A stretch of DNA of 64,000 bases, from assembly GCF_027568575.1 (NCBI RefSeq), contig NZ_JANUVP010000017.1. The stretch is one strand, 5' to 3'. Both the position numbers and the translations under genes were made by a program. The DNA comes from Caldifermentibacillus hisashii. Lineage in GTDB: Bacteria > Bacillota > Bacilli > Bacillales > Caldibacillaceae. Positions 53,620 through 62,866 of the stretch are shown one piece after another; position 1 is the stretch's first letter; every line of letters begins with the position of its first letter. Below the pieces are notes generated by a model. It was not told the DNA's origin. It worked only from the letters and a program-made list of their open reading frames with translations, and ran no database searches.

Positions 53620-54435
53620 ATGCGTATTAATCACAACATCGCAGCACTGAACACATATCGTCAGTTAAGTAGTGCAAATAATGCACAACAAAATTCAATG
53701 GAAAAGTTATCTTCTGGTCTTCGTATAAATCGTGCAGGAGATGATGCAGCGGGTCTTGCCATCTCTGAAAAAATGCGTGGACAAATTCGCGGTTTAGACA
53801 TGGCTGCTAAAAATGCACAAGATGGTATTTCATTAATTCAAACAGCTGAAGGTGCATTAAATGAAACCCATGCCATTCTTCAACGTATGCGCGAATTGGC
53901 TGTACAAGGAGCAAATGATACGAACGTTGATGATGACCGTACCGCAATCCAAGATGAGTTAAATCAATTAATGTCTGAAATCGATCGGATTGCAGATACT
54001 ACTGAATTCAATACGAAAAATCTATTAAAAGGTTCTTTCTCCGGCACATTCCAAATTGGTGCAAATGACGGACAAACAATCAACCTTGGAATCTCTGCTA
54101 TGAATACAGCAGGTTTATCTCTTAGTGCAACAAGTGTTTCTGTAGGTACAAATGCAGCTGCAAGTTCAGCAATTAGCGCAATTGATAATGCAATTAAACT
54201 TGTTTCATCTCAACGTTCGAAATTAGGGGCTGTTCAAAACAGATTAGACCATACCATTAATAATTTAAGCACATCTTCTGAAAACTTAACTGCTGCAGAA
54301 TCTCGTATTCGTGACGTTGACATGGCTAAAGAAATGATGGAACAAACGAAGAACGCGATTCTTTCACAAGCTTCTCAAGCTATGCTTGCTCAAGCAAATC
54401 AATTACCACAAGGAGTATTACAATTACTTCGTTAA
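53620..54435 (+). CDS. hag: Flagellin
   Basis: Filament protein of 271 aa, exported by the flagellar apparatus. The N-terminal MRINHNIAALNTYRQ and SSGLRINRAGDDAAGLAISE, and the C-terminal LGAVQNRLDHTINNLS and SQAMLAQANQLPQGVLQLL, are the conserved D0/D1 domains. The variable centre is short, shorter overall than B. subtilis Hag (304 aa), with Ser/Thr-rich stretches near residues 165-190 that could be glycosylated. AAGGAGG fixes ATG 53620. It has its own sigma-D promoter, CsrA sites and terminator. Confidence 0.96.
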   Translation: MRINHNIAALNTYRQLSSANNAQQNSMEKLSSGLRINRAGDDAAGLAISEKMRGQIRGLDMAAKNAQDGISLIQTAEGALNETHAILQRMRELAVQGANDTNVDDDRTAIQDELNQLMSEIDRIADTTEFNTKNLLKGSFSGTFQIGANDGQTINLGISAMNTAGLSLSATSVSVGTNAAASSAISAIDNAIKLVSSQRSKLGAVQNRLDHTINNLSTSSENLTAAESRIRDVDMAKEMMEQTKNAILSQASQAMLAQANQLPQGVLQLLR

Positions 54436-54466
54436 TTTTGAATAAAGTTAATGAGTTTATTGAATT

Positions 54467-54503
54467 ATCGTGCTTAAGTTTGTTCTTAAGCACGATGTTT
54501 TTA
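54467..54503 (+). terminator. Terminator of hag
   Basis: Perfect 12-bp stem ATCGTGCTTAAG / CTTAAGCACGAT with a 6-nt loop, followed by GTTTTTA. Confidence 0.93.
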
Positions 54504-54538
54504 TTAAATTCATTACTCTTTAGGAGGTTAATGGTTCT

Positions 54539-56455
54539 ATGAAACCTTTTATTTCTCTTTGTATGATTGTTAAAAATGAGGAAAAAGTTCTCAACCGTTG
54601 TTTATCTTCGGTTGCAAATTTTGTTGATGAAATCATAGTTGTAGATACAGGTTCAACTGATTCAACAAAAGAAATTGCATCAAAATATACAAATAATTTA
54701 TATGATTTTGAGTGGACAAATGACTTCTCGTCGGCTCGAAATTACGCTGCTACAAAAGCTTCTGGAGAATGGATATTGGTATTAGATGCCGATGAATATG
54801 TTGATGAAGAAAACTTTAATCAGTTTATTCAAGAAGTGAAAAATGATAATGGCATATACGATGCTTATACTGCAAAAATTTTAAACTTTACAGGAAATTT
54901 TGGGGAAAATTTATTACAAAACTTCCACGATCGAGTTTATAAAAACAATGGCGAAATTAGCTATTATCGTCATATTCATGAACAATTCAAAAGTACTAAA
55001 GGTAAACAATTAAATATTAAAAATTCTAGTTTGTTAATTTTTCATTCAGGCTATTTAAGCAAAGTAGTGAGTGAAAAAAATAAAGGACAACGCAATAAGG
55101 AATTGTTAAATTTTGAACTGCATAATGGCGCTAAAAATGCATTTGATTATTTTAACTTTGGAAATGAGTACTATTCCATAGGTGAGTACGAAAAGGCACT
55201 TGAATCTTACTTGCAAGCTTATAAACAAAAAAGTGATTTTCGCCTTTCCTGGGTTTCAACTACATTAGTTCAAATAATCATTTGCTTAATTCATTTAAAA
55301 AGATATAATGATGCATTAAATATTATTACGGATGCCCAAAATATGTATATGGCTTCCCCTGAATTTCCTTATTTGAAGGGAGAAATCTATTTTACAAGGG
55401 GTCAGTTGGATGATGCAAAGCAGACGTTTCTTCAAATAGTTAATTATCCTCAACAATATCATCATATTATTTTTAGACCGGATTTAAAGGATCAAAAGCC
55501 ACACACAAGATTAGGTGAAATTTATCTTTATGAAGAGAATTATCAACAGGCAATTTACCATTATACTTGTGTACTAAATATAAATAAATATAATGAGGAA
55601 AGTATTAAAAAAGTAATATATATATTAAATAAATTTCATAGTGTTGAAGAGATTTCAGCATTTTTGAAATCAAATGGATTAATTAGCGAAAAAAATGTTT
55701 CAAGTTATGTAAAAGCGTGTTTTGATGTCGGTAATCCATCTTTAGCAATAAACCTATTAGAGGATTACCTTGACGAATATAAACTGCTAAATAAGGTTGC
55801 GTTATTGAAAAGATTATGCATCGATAACATAGGTAGTATTGAGCAATTTCATGAAATTTTTAAACCTGAAATAATAAAACATCTGATGGAATCAAATTGG
55901 GTTAATATCATTGATGTTCTGTTGTTAAAAGATCATATATCAACAAGCAATGATTTATTGACTGTACTTAATTATTTAAAACAGAATGAATCAATGAATA
56001 AATTGATGGATTTAGTAGATGGTAATGAATCTATCGTTAATATTGATGAAGATTTAATAATATATGCATTGCAACTATTTTTTGTATATAAAAAATTTGA
56101 CTTATGCAATAGCATTTTAAAAGAAATAGAGAAAGTGGATAAACATACAATTCTTATAGTTGCTAGAGTGTTATTCTCCAATGGATTTAAAGGTGAAGCA
56201 CTACAACTTTATAATTTATGTGACTGGGATGCATTTAATGCACAAGATTTTATAAATATCATCCATAGCTTATTAGAAGTTAATAATAAAGATAATGCTA
56301 TAGAAGTGTCAAAATATGCATTATCAATTTTTAATGAAGATTTTAGGTTTTATAAATATATTTTGGAAAATACTGAGGATCCTTCTTTATTCAAAACAAC
56401 ATTTGATCAAGCAAAGAAAATCTTTGTAGAAAGTATCTATTTTAATCAGTTTTAA
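54539..56455 (+). CDS. GT2-TPR glycosyltransferase, candidate flagellin glycosyltransferase
   Basis: Protein of 638 aa. Residues 1 to about 180 form a GT-A fold family 2 domain with SLCMIVKNEEKVLNRCLSS, VDTGSTDST and the metal/nucleotide-sugar motif LVLDADE (83-86). The remainder is a long alpha-helical TPR-like array (for example YFNFGNEYYSIGEYEKALESY). GGAGG stands at 54522-54533 before the ATG. It is 103 bp downstream of hag, across a terminator, in AT-rich sequence unlike the flanking flagellar genes. Flagellin modification is inferred from position; other surface glycans are possible. Confidence 0.82.
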   Translation: MKPFISLCMIVKNEEKVLNRCLSSVANFVDEIIVVDTGSTDSTKEIASKYTNNLYDFEWTNDFSSARNYAATKASGEWILVLDADEYVDEENFNQFIQEVKNDNGIYDAYTAKILNFTGNFGENLLQNFHDRVYKNNGEISYYRHIHEQFKSTKGKQLNIKNSSLLIFHSGYLSKVVSEKNKGQRNKELLNFELHNGAKNAFDYFNFGNEYYSIGEYEKALESYLQAYKQKSDFRLSWVSTTLVQIIICLIHLKRYNDALNIITDAQNMYMASPEFPYLKGEIYFTRGQLDDAKQTFLQIVNYPQQYHHIIFRPDLKDQKPHTRLGEIYLYEENYQQAIYHYTCVLNINKYNEESIKKVIYILNKFHSVEEISAFLKSNGLISEKNVSSYVKACFDVGNPSLAINLLEDYLDEYKLLNKVALLKRLCIDNIGSIEQFHEIFKPEIIKHLMESNWVNIIDVLLLKDHISTSNDLLTVLNYLKQNESMNKLMDLVDGNESIVNIDEDLIIYALQLFFVYKKFDLCNSILKEIEKVDKHTILIVARVLFSNGFKGEALQLYNLCDWDAFNAQDFINIIHSLLEVNNKDNAIEVSKYALSIFNEDFRFYKYILENTEDPSLFKTTFDQAKKIFVESIYFNQF

Positions 56456-56548
56456 TCGGATAACATGTATTAACAATTCTGTTAATACAATTGATATACG
56501 TTCATTGAGATAGGACAGTGTATGACACAATTAAAGGAGGAAGTTAGC

Positions 56549-59140
56549 TTGTCTAACTCAAATCAATTAGACACGTTTAAAAAAAAGATAAAGAGTAATA
56601 TATTTACTTTAATTAGTAATAATCAGATACAGGAAGCCAAAGGATTAATATCACAATATGAAGAGATTGTAAATATTGATATAGAAATATATCATGCAAA
56701 GTCTTTAATATGCATCATAGAAGAAGAATATGAAACAGCAGAAAAATATTTAAAAGAAGCAATTCATCTTGATAATTTAAATTCAGATACCTATTATAAC
56801 TTGGGCTATTTATACCAGATAAATAATGACCCCGCTAAATCTTATTATTTTTATCAATTAGCAAAGCAATATTCTAAAGATTCGCAAATAATTTCCGAAA
56901 TCACAGAGATTCAAAATGAGTTAATTAAACAAAATCCGACGATTTGCAATAATATAAGTGGAAAAACTAACAATTCAAAAAAAGTCCTAGTAATTGCTCA
57001 TATTTTTCCGCCAATTGGTGGCTCAGGTGTACAACGAACATTAAAATTTGTTAAGTATATGAGAAACTTTGGATGGGAACCAATCATTTTAACGACTGGT
57101 AAGTCATCTTATCCTCTTAAGGATGTAAGTTTATTAGATGATATTCCAGAAGGTATAAAAATTATTAGAATTGATGAAGATTATTCAATTAATAAACAAA
57201 TTATAAGTGAAATTCATTCAATAATTAATAGATTTCAAATCGAACCTGCTCTTTTTGAAATGTATAGGCAATACTCTTTAATAAATATTGAGGGGATTTG
57301 TATTCCGGATCAATACATTCTTTGGGCAAATAAAGTAATGAAAGAAATCAAAAATTATATTGATTTATCTAAAATTGATTTAATATATTCTACTTCTGGA
57401 CCATATTCTGATCATATTATAGGTTATCTATTAAAAGATGAGTTTGATAAGCCTTGGGTGGCTGATTTTAGAGATGAGTGGACAAATAACCCATATGCTA
57501 ATCCTGATAAGGATAGTTGGATTTATAAAATGCATTTTGCATTAGAGGAAAAGATAGTACATGTAGCAGATAAAGTTATTAATGTTACACCTGTTTCAAC
57601 AGATAACTATCGGGAAATTTTTAAATTAGACGATGAAAAGCTTGTAACAATTACAAATGGATATGATGAAGATGACTTTCAGGAGATAGTATTATCTGAT
57701 AAAAAAAATGATAAATTTACAATTATTCATAATGGACTTTTATATGGAATTAGAAACCCAAAACCTATATTGAAAGCAATTAAAAATTTAATAGATCAGA
57801 ACAAAATTGATAGAAATAGAATCAAGTTAAGTCTATCTTGGTGTGAGAATGCCAAGGAGTGGTCCAATTATATTGTTGACCTCCAATTAGAAGATATCGT
57901 TGAATTTATCGGGTATGTTTCGCATAAAGAAAGTTTACAGATTGCCTATAGAGCTGACATTTTATTACTTATTGTTGGACCCGGTGAGAAAAATAAAGCT
58001 ATGTATCCTGGTAAGTTATTTGAATATCTAAGATTAAATAAACCGATACTTGCTCTATCTCCTAAGGAAAGTGTAGTAGACAAACTAATTAATAATTTTG
58101 GAGTAGGAATAAATATTGATTTTGATGATATAGATGCGTTAGAGGATGCAATAGCGCATTTTTATAAAAATTGGGAAAACTCAGAATTAAGTAACCTTGA
58201 AATTACAGGTAAAGTAGAAAAATTCGAAAGAAGATTTCTTACTAAGAAATTAATAACAATCTTCAATGAAACAATAAAACATTATTCAACCGGTGACGTT
58301 CGACACATTGTTTATTCCTCAATGAATGAACAAAAGGTTGTTGAACAAATGTATTTTAGCCGGTTTGGTAAAAAAATAGACTTGAAAAATCCAAAGACCT
58401 TTAATGAGAAACTTAATTGGTTAAAATTAAATTATAGAAATCCATTAATGGTAAAATGTGCTGATAAAGTAGAGGTAAGAGAATATATAAAAGAAAAGAA
58501 CTTAGATTCTATATTAATTAAAGTATATGGAGTCTTCAATAGTGTGAATGAGATTGATATAGAAAAGTTACCAAATAAATTTGTTTTGAAAGCAGCACAT
58601 GGAAGTGGATGGAATATAATTTGTAATAATAAACACCAGGTCAATTGGGAAGTTGAATTTAAAAAAATGAACAGTTGGCTACAAACTAATTATTATGATT
58701 TAGGTAAAGAATGGGTATACAAAGACATAAACCCAAGAATAATATGTGAGAAGTTTCTTGAAGAAGATAATGGATTACCAGCAAAAGACTATAAAATATT
58801 TTGTTTCAACGGAGAACCAAAATTCATTCAAGTTGATTTAGATCGCTTTGGAGATCATAGACAAAATATATATGATATTAATTGGAAAAGGGTAAGTTTT
58901 GAATATAATTATCCCAAATCAACTATTGAATTAGAACAACCTAAAAATCTAGAATCAATGCTAGAAATAGCAAAAGTATTATCAGAGGATTTTCCATTTG
59001 TTAGGGTGGATTTATATAATGTAAATGAAACAATTTATTTTGGTGAGTTAACTTTTTTTCCTCATAATGGAAAGGGCTTATTTAAGCCAGATGAATATGA
59101 CTTAATTGTAGGTTCATTATTAGATTTAAATAACTTGTAA
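56549..59140 (+). CDS. TPR / glycosyltransferase / TupA-like ATP-grasp fusion protein
   Basis: Multidomain protein of 863 aa. Residues about 20-125 are TPR-like (AEKYLKEAIHLDNLNSDTYYNLGYLY). From about 144 to 580 is a GT-B glycosyltransferase (VLVIAHIFPPIGGSGVQRTL, then FIGYVSHKESLQIAYRADILLL and PGKLFEYLRLNKPILAL with the donor-binding Glu region). From about 590 to 863 is an ATP-grasp domain of the TupA type (KTFNEKLNWLKL, FVLKAAHGSGWNI, AKDYKIFCFNGEPKFIQVD, FVRVDLYNV, GELTFFPHNG). TupA acts in teichuronopeptide synthesis in alkaliphilic Bacillus. AAAGGAGG with 8-bp spacing selects TTG 56549 over ATG 56522. Probably works with the preceding GT2-TPR gene on flagellin or wall glycans, with an amide-forming step. 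Confidence 0.8.
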   Translation: MSNSNQLDTFKKKIKSNIFTLISNNQIQEAKGLISQYEEIVNIDIEIYHAKSLICIIEEEYETAEKYLKEAIHLDNLNSDTYYNLGYLYQINNDPAKSYYFYQLAKQYSKDSQIISEITEIQNELIKQNPTICNNISGKTNNSKKVLVIAHIFPPIGGSGVQRTLKFVKYMRNFGWEPIILTTGKSSYPLKDVSLLDDIPEGIKIIRIDEDYSINKQIISEIHSIINRFQIEPALFEMYRQYSLINIEGICIPDQYILWANKVMKEIKNYIDLSKIDLIYSTSGPYSDHIIGYLLKDEFDKPWVADFRDEWTNNPYANPDKDSWIYKMHFALEEKIVHVADKVINVTPVSTDNYREIFKLDDEKLVTITNGYDEDDFQEIVLSDKKNDKFTIIHNGLLYGIRNPKPILKAIKNLIDQNKIDRNRIKLSLSWCENAKEWSNYIVDLQLEDIVEFIGYVSHKESLQIAYRADILLLIVGPGEKNKAMYPGKLFEYLRLNKPILALSPKESVVDKLINNFGVGINIDFDDIDALEDAIAHFYKNWENSELSNLEITGKVEKFERRFLTKKLITIFNETIKHYSTGDVRHIVYSSMNEQKVVEQMYFSRFGKKIDLKNPKTFNEKLNWLKLNYRNPLMVKCADKVEVREYIKEKNLDSILIKVYGVFNSVNEIDIEKLPNKFVLKAAHGSGWNIICNNKHQVNWEVEFKKMNSWLQTNYYDLGKEWVYKDINPRIICEKFLEEDNGLPAKDYKIFCFNGEPKFIQVDLDRFGDHRQNIYDINWKRVSFEYNYPKSTIELEQPKNLESMLEIAKVLSEDFPFVRVDLYNVNETIYFGELTFFPHNGKGLFKPDEYDLIVGSLLDLNNL

Positions 59141-59513
59141 AAATGAGACAAACTCTTTAAAGTACATTGAACAAACTTTGTAAAGTAACACGAAATAGTT
59201 TCATCACTTATCTGGCTTCTAAATATATTCAGAAGTTATTAAGAGAGAGAAAATGAACATAAAAGTGTTACCTTCTAGGTGAATTATTATTGATCCATTA
59301 AATTAATCATTACGTTAATTGCGGGATATAAAGATAGATGGATTAGTAACATATAGAGTGACTTCTAATAGATGGTTATTTATCATACTTGATTAATTAG
59401 ATAAAACAAAAAAGGTTAAATAAAAAGATTCTATTATAATCAAATATAACCGATCTATTATGGAAGTTCATCTCGAGATTAAAGAATATAAAAACATTAT
59501 GGGAGAACTTTAA
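59141..59513. other. AT-rich intergenic region, nothing convincing
   Basis: A 373-bp gap with no terminator or gene recognised. A short duplication (GAACAAACTTTGTAAAGTA, resembling AGACAAACTCTTTAAAGTA) lies at its start and GGGAGAAC before the permease start at its end. Confidence 0.35.
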
Positions 59514-60959
59514 ATGGAAAATAGAAAAACATTAAGTAAGTCTTTTAAACTTAGTTGGGTATGGGCAATAGCTTTAGGTTCTGCAATCGGATGGGGGGCT
59601 TTTGTTCAGCCAGTAAATTGGATGTCGGAAGCAGGACCTGTCGGAGTGATGATTGGGTTTTTAATTGGTGGATTACTCATGATGATTATTGCGGTGAGTT
59701 TTGGCTTCTTAATAAGACATTTTCCTGTTTCAGGTGGAGCTTTTACTTATGCGTTCATAAGTTTAGGACGTAGACACGCGTTTATCAGTGGTTGGTTTTT
59801 AACTTTGGGATATATTTGTATTGTTGCATTAAACGCTACCGCTTTAAGTCTACTGTTTAAGTTTCTCCTTCCTGGAATAATAAAAAGTTTATATATGTAC
59901 AATATCGCCGGGTGGTCAGTGTACGGTACAGAAATAATCATAGCTACAATCGCATTAATTGTTTTCGGATATTTAAACATTAGAGGTTCAACATTTACAG
60001 GGCGTATTCAATATATATTCTGTTTAATAATGATATTTACGATTATAGGATTAACCTTCATGGTTGGGTTCCACCCGGAAGGTGGCATTGAAAAAGTTAC
60101 ACCAGCATTTCCAGAAAATGTTTCACCCATAATAGCAATAATTTCTATTGTATCAATAGCGCCATGGGCGTTTGTTGGATTTGATAATATTCCTCAACTT
60201 GCTGAAGAATTTAAGTTTTCTCCCAAAAGAGCTTTTAGCCTTATTATTGGGGCAATTATCTCTTCTGTTCTATTATACTGTTTAATGGTTCTCGTTACAG
60301 CAATGGCTTATAAGTGGGAATCTTTAGTTAATGCAAAATATGAATGGGGAACAGCATTTGCAATTAAAAATTTATTGGGACCTGTCGGACTAATTATTTT
60401 AGTTATTGCAACATTAATGGGCATTTTAACGGGGCTCAATGGATTTATTACTTCTTCAAGCAGAGTCCTTTTTTCAATGTCCCGTGCAAAATTAGCCCCA
60501 AATATATTTTCTAAGCTGCACACTAAATACAATACACCTTTTATAGGCATTATATTTGTTGTAGGTATTTCAATGATAGCACCGTGGTTTGGCCGTCAAG
60601 TATTGACATGGGTAGTCGATATGTCATCAGCGGGAGTCACGGTGGGGTATTTTTATACATGTTTTACTGCTTATAAACTTACAATATGGGGGAAAAAAAG
60701 TAATTTTACTAAGAAACTAATTGTAAAAGCACCTGTTACAAAATTCTTTTCATTATTAGGAATGTTTGTAAGTGTAATATTCCTATTGTTATTATTAATT
60801 CCTACTTCTCCAGTCTTTTTAGGCAAGCAGTCCCTAATAGCTTTAATAATTTGGATTATTACAGGACTTATTTTTTATTTAAACATTCGTAAAGAAATGA
60901 ATGCAGTTTCTGAAGAAGAAATGAGTTATTTGATTACTGGAAAAATGAAATTTAACTAA
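59514..60959 (+). CDS. APC family amino acid permease
   Basis: Integral membrane transporter of 481 aa with about 12 hydrophobic segments. The first helix has the APC unwound-helix motif region AIGWGAFVQP (a variant of GxGIF), and IAPWAFVGFDNIPQLAEEF is the conserved segment of helix 6 in amino acid/polyamine permeases. The substrate is unknown. No gene in the flagellar block is obviously connected with it. A plus-strand terminator follows at 61112. Confidence 0.85.
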   Translation: MENRKTLSKSFKLSWVWAIALGSAIGWGAFVQPVNWMSEAGPVGVMIGFLIGGLLMMIIAVSFGFLIRHFPVSGGAFTYAFISLGRRHAFISGWFLTLGYICIVALNATALSLLFKFLLPGIIKSLYMYNIAGWSVYGTEIIIATIALIVFGYLNIRGSTFTGRIQYIFCLIMIFTIIGLTFMVGFHPEGGIEKVTPAFPENVSPIIAIISIVSIAPWAFVGFDNIPQLAEEFKFSPKRAFSLIIGAIISSVLLYCLMVLVTAMAYKWESLVNAKYEWGTAFAIKNLLGPVGLIILVIATLMGILTGLNGFITSSSRVLFSMSRAKLAPNIFSKLHTKYNTPFIGIIFVVGISMIAPWFGRQVLTWVVDMSSAGVTVGYFYTCFTAYKLTIWGKKSNFTKKLIVKAPVTKFFSLLGMFVSVIFLLLLLIPTSPVFLGKQSLIALIIWIITGLIFYLNIRKEMNAVSEEEMSYLITGKMKFN

Positions 60960-61111
60960 GTTTTGTAGGAGATGTCTAAAAAGTTGTAACTGTTAAACTA
61001 GAATCAACAGTTTTCCACAAATAAGAATGAACAAAAAACACCAAATAAGATTAAACAGTTTCCCTAAAACAGATCACTTTTAATATATTATTAAAGTAGT
61101 TTTGTAAACGA

Positions 61112-61179
61112 GCACACTATTTCAGCTCATCATTTTCAAATTAATCCGGCTTATCATCTGAAATAATGTGCTTATTTTT
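61112..61179 (+). terminator. Terminator-like long hairpin after the APC permease
   Basis: GCACACTATTTCAG pairs with CTGAAATAATGTGC (one mismatch) around a 32-nt loop, followed by TTATTTTT. A separate minus-strand hairpin ACCCC/GGGGT with a T-rich tail lies near 61250. Confidence 0.6.
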
Positions 61180-61479
61180 CCACTTTATTCCAGAATGTGC
61201 AAAAATCGTTTCAAAATATTTCAGCGAATTTTTTGGAAAAGAAAACCCCTCTAAAAAGGGGTATCTACACGTATATAATCATGGATATTAATTCGGATTT
61301 TATAAATCGCATTAGGATGAAGAACAAACTTCACATCTTGATTTAAAGTAATGAACCAATCCACATCTTTTTCCAAGAATGCTTTTCAAAATGATATCCC
61401 TGCACAATCCAATCAGCCTGTTGCCCAATCCAAACTCTCCATTCCAACTCATTATGGTTATAAACTAAAATCCCTCGTT

Positions 61480-61851
61480 TCATACCCCACTATCCTCGAT
61501 GGCCAATCGGACAACTTCCTCATCGATTTGTTCTTTCTTTAATTGAAAACCAAATAACAGGCTGTTCATCGTTAATGTATGAATGACTCTGGGCCAACCT
61601 TGTGAACGTAATGCAATAGCTTCCAATGCGGATTCAGTAAATATCGGCATTTTCGCACCTGCGATTTTTAGGTGGTGATGGATATATAAAATAATCTCCT
61701 CTTTCGGCAAAGGCTGGATTTCATATTTCAGAATGAAACGTTGAGCTAGTGGCCGGTGATGATTCATGGCTAGCCAAGTCTTAAGATGTGTCAATCTGTT
61801 TTTGGCAATTAAAAAATGTATGAAATGGCAAATAAAGATATTCAATTTCAT
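61480..61851 (-). pseudogene. Remnant of ExeA/TniB-like AAA ATPase of an insertion sequence
   Basis: Only the C-terminal part (about 100 residues) of a transposition-type AAA ATPase remains: HLKTWLAMNHHRPLAQRFIL, FTESALEAIALRSQGWPRVI, NSLLFGFQLKKEQIDEEVVR. The Walker A and B regions are missing, and the first ~20 codons are unrelated sequence from the junction. It pairs with the transposase fragment at 61993-62303, pointing to one decayed element. Confidence 0.7.
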
Positions 61852-61872
61852 GTATAAATTTCACCTTTTATC

Positions 61873-61978
61873 GCTTTACATGGAGCCTCTGCAGGCATGA
61901 TTACTTGCAAAGGGGGAAAGGTCTACAGAACTTTGCAAGGCAAACAGCCTATCATGCCCGCCACTCCATGTAAAGCGG
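61873..61978. mobile_element. Nested palindromic element inside the decayed insertion sequence
   Basis: Three nested inverted repeats share one centre: CGCTTTACATGGAG (61873-61886) / CTCCATGTAAAGCG (61965-61978), then GGCATGAT / ATCATGCC, then CTTGCAAAG / CTTTGCAAG. The whole 106 bp can fold into one long hairpin. It lies between the ATPase and transposase fragments, where DNA has been lost. Confidence 0.5.
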
Positions 61979-61992
61979 TGAGCATGCAAATA

Positions 61993-62303
61993 TTATGCAT
62001 ACTCATGTTTGCCAAATACTACAAAAATTAATTGCCATAAACATTCTCTCTTCATAAAAATGGAATCGAGAATGGATGTGTCTTCTAAAAACGTGATACT
62101 CTCTAATTGAGAATGAAATACTTCATGTGGGGTTTTTCCATCTAATGATGCATGCTCCCTTCGATGATAGTCCTCCTCTAACCATCTCCAGAATCGTTCA
62201 TTTAATTCTTCTAAGGACTCCACGGGTTCTGCTTTTAACAGCGGATAAAAACGTGTTTGAACCGTTTTAAAGAATCGTTCAATTTTTCCCTTATTATGCG
62301 AAG
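61993..62303 (-). pseudogene. Remnant of DDE (integrase-core) transposase
   Basis: Roughly 80 residues of the C-terminal part of an rve-type transposase: ASHNKGKIERFFKTVQTRFY, FWRWLEEDYHRREHASLDGK, TPHEVFHSQLESI. The Glu of KIERFF would be the third acidic catalytic residue. The N-terminal catalytic part is missing at the palindrome at 62288-62319, and the last ~15 codons are unrelated junction sequence. The element was therefore broken at both ends. Confidence 0.75.
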
Positions 62304-62319
62304 CTTCGCATAATAAGGG
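62288..62319. repeat. Perfect 32-bp palindrome at a mobile-element junction
   Basis: CCCTTATTATGCGAAG followed by its exact reverse complement CTTCGCATAATAAGGG. The half toward 62288 is native transposase coding sequence (minus strand GAAGCTTCGCATAATAAGGG); the other half is its mirror image. It marks the left boundary of the recombinase element. Confidence 0.75.
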
Positions 62320-62335
62320 TTATGTATAGTAAACA

Positions 62336-62402
62336 ATAATGTAAAGTAAGGAAATAAATATTTTATTTTCCAGTAAACTTTTATTGTTTTACTTTACATT
62401 AT
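62336..62402. other. Inverted repeat pair, possible recombinase binding site
   Basis: ATAATGTAAAGTAA (62336-62349) and its reverse complement TTACTTTACATTAT (62389-62402), with AGTAAAC repeated near both arms. It lies at the left end of the tyrosine-recombinase element, where core/arm sites are expected. Confidence 0.5.
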
Positions 62403-62405
62403 CAC

Positions 62406-62449
62406 CCTATTATTATATCAGGCAGTTCGCCTAATTAATAATAGGAGGT
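62406..62449 (+). promoter_or_regulatory. Hairpin overlapping the recombinase ribosome binding site
   Basis: CCTATTATTA (62406-62415) pairs with TAATAATAGG (62436-62445), with an inner AGGC/GCCT stem. The right arm covers the first half of AGGAGGT (62443-62449), so folding could limit translation of the recombinase. Confidence 0.5.
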
Positions 62450-62457
62450 ACACAAAG

Positions 62458-62781
62458 ATGAAGGATGGTAAGCATCAGACACTTAAAGAAATTTCATCAG
62501 AAGTAGAAACATATTTTAGAGGTCTTTCTTATAACAAACAAAGAATAAGATTTTATCAAAAAGGTTGGTCAGTTATTGAGCAATTTATGGAGGAAAATTC
62601 AATCGAATTCTATGAAGCTAAGGTTGGAGATGCTTTTATTAGTAAAATTCAAGGAACAAGTGACTACTCAGAACTTAGCAGGAGAGAAAAAGATTTAATT
62701 CGTTGCACTAATGTACTTACTGAATATCAAAATACTGGAAGTATAAAATTCAGGTCAATCTTAAAAAAAATATCCACTTAA
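62458..62781 (+). pseudogene. N-terminal fragment of tyrosine recombinase, frameshifted
   Basis: A 107-codon frame behind AGGAGGT encodes a helical N-terminal extension of a tyrosine recombinase and stops at TAA 62779. Removing one A from the A8 run at 62763-62770 joins it, through KKYPLKGEIGEG, to the frame that continues as the next entry. The two pieces are therefore one gene of about 415 codons, unless slippage restores the frame. Confidence 0.75.
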
Positions 62782-62866
62782 AGGAGAAATCGGAGAAGGA
62801 ATTCAGAGGTACTTATCTTATAGAAAAACTCAAGGAGCATCAGACGATACTGTAAATAATAATAAG

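Noticed and set aside
61351..61542. 63-codon plus-strand frame
   Set aside because: It runs antisense into the ATPase remnant and has no support.
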